From a virus: 26,608 nt of DNA. The notes under the pieces were generated by a model, which was given only the letters and a program-made list of their open reading frames with translations, was not told the origin of the DNA and ran no database searches. Within the stretch, counting starts at the first letter, position 1. Each line of letters starts with the position of its first letter. This document shows, piece after piece, positions 23,401 to 26,608 of the stretch. The stretch is taken from positions 1-26,608 of the IMG/VR virus record IMGVR_UViG_3300023216_002972; one strand, 5' to 3'. The position numbers were made by a program, and so were the translations under genes.

Positions 23401-25286
23401 TTGGCACGTTCCTGTCACAGCTTGGCGTTGCCGCCAATGGCGTGATTGCGGGCGTGTCCAGCTTTGGCAGTGCTGTTGCGGACATGCTGGGGCGGGCAAG
23501 TGCTGCCTATGCGTTCCGTGTTGCGGCAGGCCAGAACACGGCAGAGCTTGAACTGGTCGCGTGGGATGACACAGAGGGGGGCGGCGCTGCGATCCGCGCC
23601 AATGGCGCGCGCTTTATTGCTGACAAGTCAATCACCACGCCGTTGCTTACGGTGACTGATCCAACCAATTATGCGCTTGGCTGCGACTTTGAGAATGAGG
23701 CAGCCCTGCCATTTGCGCTGAAGAGCAATATGGCCTTGAGCTCATCGCAGAAGAAAAACGGAACAAAGTCGCTGCAAATCACAGGCTCATCTGGCACAGC
23801 GAGATTTTTCCAAACCATCAACGTATCGCCCGGTGAGCGCATTCTGGTTCAAGCTTGGGCGAAGAGAGACGGTGCATGGGCCGGTACATCTGGTGGCAAC
23901 AAGATACGGTTTTACAACGCAACACCGGGTGCAAATAACGCCTATATTGCGGGACTCGACTACGGCGCGGGATCACTATCAACGTCTTGGGCCGAGCTAG
24001 AGAAGTCGTTCAATGTACCTGATGGATGCACACAGCTCGGCGTGCAGATTTACAATACGACAAACGGCGGCGGAAAGTGCTGGCTGGATGATATCCGCAT
24101 CCGCGACAGTTCGTTCCTGACCGGTGTTCATCGGGTCGGCACTCACATCACAGATGCGACCTTGGAGCAGCAAACCTCCATTTCCATAAGAAGGCCGGGA
24201 GAATCTTGGGCTTCGGCCTCGTTGCCAACGTTGGAGATTAAGCAAAGCGGTTCACATCGGCCATCTGGGAAATATGTCAGAACGTATCTTCGACCGCTAG
24301 GCTCAGACAGCAACATCGCGCGGGGTTTGCCGTGCTATGGCGGGCGCTATTATGAGTTCCATGCACGCGTGAGCACACATAGGTGCGATGGTCGGCTGAA
24401 AATCATGTGGCGCGAACGTGACGGCACGCATATCTCAAGCGACTACGTAGCGCTGGACATGGGCAACTCTGGCAGCTCATCTCACCCAGAGCACTGGAAG
24501 CTATACCGCGTGAAGGCTAGGGCGCCAGCGGGCGCAACGCACTACTCTGTGGTGATTGAGAAAAACCCGACGAGCTCTGGCTCTACGAGCAGTTATATAT
24601 TCGTGTTCCAACCATATTCGGCGGAAACCTCACCTCATAGCACTGAGCCTGCGCCATACTCCGTTGGGGCTGTCACCAATAGCATGAGTTCGGACAACTA
24701 TGTTCCCCGCAAGTCTGGGTGGGCTGTGCGCTCCGATGGCTCAGCTGAGTTCAAAAACATGGTTGTGCGGGACTGGATACAGGTTGGAGCTGGTTCTGAT
24801 CGCCTGAGCTATGAGAACTTCTCAGCACGCGGTTTTGACAACAACAAAGTGGCTGGATCGCTTACCTTGGGTCCAACAAGCGCGGATCATATGTGGCACA
24901 TCACATTCTCTGGCAGATGGCGGCGGCGGTCTCAATCCTACGACTGCCAATGGACGAGCCAGGACGACTACAATATCACGCGCCGTGCTAAGCGGACATA
25001 CATCCAGCTACAATATCGCACCAAAACTGGCTCCAGTTGGACGAGCTGGAAGACGGCTTATACATCCAATAAGTCGGCCTATAGCAATTCTAGCTGGGCG
25101 TATCCTGAAGGCGACCCGACGTTCCACATCATCGGTAACTACGACAACGTCGAAGTCAGGGTGCTGGTTCGCACTGAAGAGGGAAATATTGGTTCTTCCA
25201 GCGGATCGCCAACTTGTACCGGAACCAGCGGGACCTACACGAATGTCGATGACATCATCATTCACGCAGAATCCACGGTGATCTAA
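20496..25286 (+). CDS. Large host-contact tail protein (gpJ / GTA gp15-like)
   Basis: A 1596-aa central tail-tip protein that should determine host recognition. ATG 20496 overlaps the preceding stop (ATGA); an upstream ORF extension is rejected. Residues 1-20 (IRLLSFALGLIFVAAPADA) look like a signal peptide, followed by another hydrophobic stretch to about 58. Residues about 60-530 hold the J-like hub (PYAIITEKY, GFEVFLDQEPAAILEKLLAACSGEVVEDGG). A fibronectin-III-like domain is at about 535-625 and a coiled coil with two LTN repeats at 635-780. Three jelly-roll-like modules are at about 785-942, 1058-1210 and 1251-1375; GWAVRSDGSAEFKNMVVRDWIQVG near 1408 is the usual gpJ C-terminal motif before a variable tip. 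Confidence 0.88.
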   Translation: MIRLLSFALGLIFVAAPADAAPLVGLVGAIKGAMAANAFLAFAVKTAASFALSAVAAALKGKPERQTRGIQTEQTLTGGVNPDSFAIGYYATAGVAVCPTLTHTVGGTPNNMVTYVIELGCLPVEGLSQLIVSGEPVTIGNGVHADYGKEIKGDYQDRMWIKFYDGTQTAADPMMLDKYGDDPDFPWSADMIGRNRPYAIITEKYESDKWNGFSAFRFALSGIKLYDVRKDSSAGGAGSHRWNDPATYEHSTNPAVMAYNILRGIDLPNGDVWGGEAGAEDLPVSVWAAAMNECDIDVPRAEGGTEPQYRAGFEVFLDQEPAAILEKLLAACSGEVVEDGGTWHIRVGPPSLPVYFFTDKDVLVSEARELDPWPSLNETINGVRASFPNPDASWEMSDAPAHYRSDLEAEDRNRRLATDLTLEACPYGLQAQRLARAYVEDARRFRRHTLTLPCDAAFVTPLQCVSWSSEQNRYSAKLFEATRRTTELRGLRSQFVLRERDPSDYDWHSDYELPSDYPPVNRTPPAPLLLPGVGLSAIRIGDEAGEGRRPALKLTWTQVDASSVSWECRVKSTGSMVSQGTSAAVVSGEAVFSDGILPLTTYEVRALVNLAGARDWTEWLEATTDAVYLGKKDIAPPLIAHIDKAAQDAVKAQDAADAVAAKHNALTAGFSGRLDAAFAARDTALANAVSGIDSDLDALEQTLRASINSVSATLTNSHYTIAQADQAIANATQSLQSSLESPSGSIGSLSARLTNDYMTSTQTGEAIAAARTSLGAEISNLRGAVPGWYQACDDLSALHVSAGGALAGVPAVGFSDYMTVTDQNKTLATSGSTSGDVVFELGSEYERQFSARRIKISVLARKSPSNSASEFGLAYSTNDNGNSGFMQSEPLQSDWSWFSFYYNVPIRKNGGNDYIGLFAGDAPGTGKRFDVAVVSVQISAEADDLPEIEQITASLDDIQGLEVTSDTAFGTFLSQLGVAANGVIAGVSSFGSAVADMLGRASAAYAFRVAAGQNTAELELVAWDDTEGGGAAIRANGARFIADKSITTPLLTVTDPTNYALGCDFENEAALPFALKSNMALSSSQKKNGTKSLQITGSSGTARFFQTINVSPGERILVQAWAKRDGAWAGTSGGNKIRFYNATPGANNAYIAGLDYGAGSLSTSWAELEKSFNVPDGCTQLGVQIYNTTNGGGKCWLDDIRIRDSSFLTGVHRVGTHITDATLEQQTSISIRRPGESWASASLPTLEIKQSGSHRPSGKYVRTYLRPLGSDSNIARGLPCYGGRYYEFHARVSTHRCDGRLKIMWRERDGTHISSDYVALDMGNSGSSSHPEHWKLYRVKARAPAGATHYSVVIEKNPTSSGSTSSYIFVFQPYSAETSPHSTEPAPYSVGAVTNSMSSDNYVPRKSGWAVRSDGSAEFKNMVVRDWIQVGAGSDRLSYENFSARGFDNNKVAGSLTLGPTSADHMWHITFSGRWRRRSQSYDCQWTSQDDYNITRRAKRTYIQLQYRTKTGSSWTSWKTAYTSNKSAYSNSSWAYPEGDPTFHIIGNYDNVEVRVLVRTEEGNIGSSSGSPTCTGTSGTYTNVDDIIIHAESTVI
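22623..22847 (+). repeat. Two degenerate ~39-aa repeats in the tail fibre
   Basis: Copy 1 (VSATLTNSHYTIAQADQAIA, from residue 710) and copy 2 (LSARLTNDYMTSTQTGEAIA, from residue 749) share SA.LTN..(Y/M)T..Q...AIA.A..SL. They are 39 codons apart and lie in the coiled-coil shaft. Related LTN-DYY-T repeats are common in trimeric phage fibres. Confidence 0.65.
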
Positions 25287-25684
25287 TGATAAAACACTAT
25301 TTGGAGTTCGACGAAACAGGCACCTATGTCACGGGCGGTGGCTCCGGTCCTGATGTGCCAAAGGGGTTTGTCGAATGTGACGGTCCGCCGCGCAAGTTCA
25401 AAGGATATTACTTGAACTCAGAGGGCCAGCTCGTGCCGCGAAAGCAAACGCCAGAGATGGTCGAGATGGAGGGCGTCTGGTGCATAACGTTTACAGAGCC
25501 GCTTTGTATTCAAATCCGGGACGACATACTGGGTCACGTGCTCTTCCATAGGGACGCAGCCGATCCAAGTGAATCGCCCTTTGAGTTTGAATTTGAGGCT
25601 GGCACCTACAGTTTGGAGGCCCACTATCCTCTCCCTGCACTCCCATCTTCCCAGATTATTGAGGTTCAACATGATCAGGATTGA
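25286..25684 (+). CDS. Unknown 132-aa protein downstream of the fibre
   Basis: Shares one base with the fibre stop (TAATG). It is beta-rich and acidic: HYLEFDETGTYVTGGG, FKGYYLNSEGQLVPRK, VWCITFTEPLCIQIRDDILGHVLF, and SPFEFEFEAGTYSLEAHYPLP. The first part resembles the short N-terminal module of phage tail-fibre-associated proteins with a PDVPKGFV.CDGPP turn. Position suggests a fibre chaperone or an accessory tip protein. No family is firmly recognised; it overlaps the next gene by 14 nt. Confidence 0.65.
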   Translation: MIKHYLEFDETGTYVTGGGSGPDVPKGFVECDGPPRKFKGYYLNSEGQLVPRKQTPEMVEMEGVWCITFTEPLCIQIRDDILGHVLFHRDAADPSESPFEFEFEAGTYSLEAHYPLPALPSSQIIEVQHDQD

Positions 25685-26102
25685 GCGTGTTGCAGAATGC
25701 GGACGTGTTGAGCACGACCAGAAGCGTCACGCAGAGAATAGGGCGGTAAATATTGAGCGAGATCGTCGGATCGCGGCGGGGTTCTCGTTCAATGGGCATC
25801 GCTTTGACTTTGATCCTGACAGCGTGGCGAATATCACTGGCGCTGGGGCGTCTGCGGGTGTGGCGGTGTCTCTTGGTGCGGTGGTCGGCAATCTGCGGTG
25901 GGCCAATCCCGACACTGACTTTGTGTGGCTGTCGGCGGCTAACGTCAGTGTGCCAATGGATGCGCCCACGTGTTTTGCGTTCAGTCAGGCGGCGATGATG
26001 CACAAGCAGGCGCATGTATTTGCAGCCCGTGCGCTCAAGGATGCGGCCGATCTTCCTGACAACTGGAAAGACGATGCCTTTTGGCCGGTGGTGGCGACAT
26101 GA
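25671..26102 (+). CDS. DUF4376-like tail fibre accessory protein
   Basis: The start is ATG 25671 (MIRIERV), preceded by GAGG; a longer reading from 25569 overlaps the upstream gene and is rejected. The 143-aa protein has the DUF4376 layout: helix NIERDRRIAAGFSFNGHRFDFDPDS, ANITGAGASAGVAV, LRWANPDTDFVWLSAANVSVPMDA, and final helix FAFSQAAMMHKQAHVFAARALKDA. Such domains often cap or assist tail fibre proteins. It shares the fibre's operon and overlaps the next gene by 4 nt (ATGA). Confidence 0.78.
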   Translation: MIRIERVAECGRVEHDQKRHAENRAVNIERDRRIAAGFSFNGHRFDFDPDSVANITGAGASAGVAVSLGAVVGNLRWANPDTDFVWLSAANVSVPMDAPTCFAFSQAAMMHKQAHVFAARALKDAADLPDNWKDDAFWPVVAT

Positions 26103-26389
26103 TTGCAAATGGCCTTGGACCTTGGTGGTTCCCGCCGTTCATCCGCAAGTTCTTGACCCGTTTATCCAAGCGCTTCTTTAGAGAGGCGGCTTGGATCAAG
26201 CACGATGAAGGCTATGCGCGTGGCTATCCTGCGCGGGCCGTCTGTGATCGAAAGTTCCTGCAAGCCATGCTGCGGGATGCGTCCCTAACAAGCACGACGG
26301 TGCGGGTCTTGGCATGTGTTGCACTCGCTCTGTTTTACTGGACCATGGTGCGCCTCTTTGGCTGGGCCAGTTACAACAGGAAGCGATAG
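26099..26389 (+). CDS. Small membrane protein with a phospholipase-A2-like motif
   Basis: A 96-aa protein starting at ATG 26099 in an ATGA overlap. The N-terminal part has LGPWWFPPFIRKFL and then WIKHDEGYARGYPARAVCDRKFLQAML (about residues 31-57). The pattern HD..GY.......CD..FL..M resembles the catalytic helix pair of bacterial phospholipase A2-like proteins. One hydrophobic segment follows at about 69-87 (VLACVALALFYWTMVRLFGW). A lysis or membrane-penetration role is possible; the catalytic assignment is only from this motif. Confidence 0.6.
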   Translation: MIANGLGPWWFPPFIRKFLTRLSKRFFREAAWIKHDEGYARGYPARAVCDRKFLQAMLRDASLTSTTVRVLACVALALFYWTMVRLFGWASYNRKR

Positions 26390-26452
26390 TTCAGCGCCCC
26401 AATCCTCCAACTTAGTTACGACCCAGCCGACACAGAAAGGAAGCGCTTCAAA

Positions 26453-26608
26453 ATGGAAGCTGAAAGCCAATTTTCCTCGGATGAACGTGCCGCTCTCCAC
26501 TCACTTGCCGAAATGTTCCAGGACAAAGACAGTCGGGATGAGTTGCGCCGCCTCGTTCACGATGGAACGACGCTGCGCGAGATCATTCTTGCCTACAAAA
26601 CCAACCGC
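26453..26608 (+). CDS. Partial gene cut by the window end, unknown
   Basis: An open frame of 52 codons from ATG 26453, preceded by AAGGAAG about ten bases upstream, continues to the last base of the window. The visible part is acidic and helical (SSDERAALHSLAEMFQDKDSRDELRRLVHDG, then TTLREIILAYKTNR). Its place after tail genes suggests the lysis module or a small holin-type protein whose membrane part lies beyond the edge. This cannot be confirmed here. Confidence 0.55.
   Translation, partial: MEAESQFSSDERAALHSLAEMFQDKDSRDELRRLVHDGTTLREIILAYKTNR

Noticed and set aside
1-26608. tRNA, CRISPR array, insertion sequence, integrase or attachment core
   Set aside because: No cloverleaf with CCA-like end, no regularly spaced repeat-spacer units, and no transposase or recombinase motifs were seen. 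att sites would need the flanks outside the window.

Overview
This window is the interior of a temperate siphophage genome, almost certainly a prophage, in an alphaproteobacterium. The most likely host is a Rhodobacterales member (Roseobacter/Rhodobacter group). The pointers are the GTA-like tail gene order (tape measure, distal tail, hub, small NlpC/P60-like protein, very large host-contact protein), the codon and GC style, and a candidate small RNA of the rhodobacterial 'Cuckoo' type. No integrase, att site, complete lysis cassette or host gene lies in the window. Both ends are inside the phage, and the last gene runs off the right edge.

Layout. (1) 1-1100: leftward XRE repressor, a 95-bp divergent operator region with repeated CTAAACG/GTTTAG half-sites, a rightward Cro-like protein and a second HTH protein. 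This is the lysogeny switch. (2) 1077-1542: two small membrane proteins, one with a VanZ-like motif. (3) 1542-2091: an accessory insert. It holds a leftward 'moron' gene and a highly structured segment with two hairpins, one of which displays CCUCCUCCC in its loop; a 15-bp direct repeat links the two flanks. (4) 2092-5860: three small unknown genes, then a CHC2/Toprim primase and a D5/P4-type SF3 helicase. (5) 5861-6330: noncoding, with oppositely oriented arrays of 9-bp GGGCC-core iterons beside an AT-rich tract; this is a candidate replication origin. (6) 6331-8147: unknown 232-aa protein, structured spacer, HNH nuclease, a G/C-run inverted-repeat spacer (candidate cos), and the small terminase. 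(7) 8128-15263: large terminase, portal, ClpP-type protease, HK97-fold capsid and connector/head-tail genes. (8) 15282-26102: tail tube, chaperone, tape measure, GTA-gp12-15-like tail tip, and accessory fibre genes. (9) 26099-26608: a small membrane protein with a phospholipase-A2-like motif and the start of a probable lysis-region gene.

The rightward genes are tightly packed, often with ATGA or 4-20 nt overlaps, so they behave as a few long operons under the early and late switches. The main non-standard content is the anti-Shine-Dalgarno hairpin RNA at 1978-2075 with its neighbouring reverse-strand gene, followed by the iteron array at 5934-6256. All functional calls come from reading the sequence and remembered family features; no database search was run.
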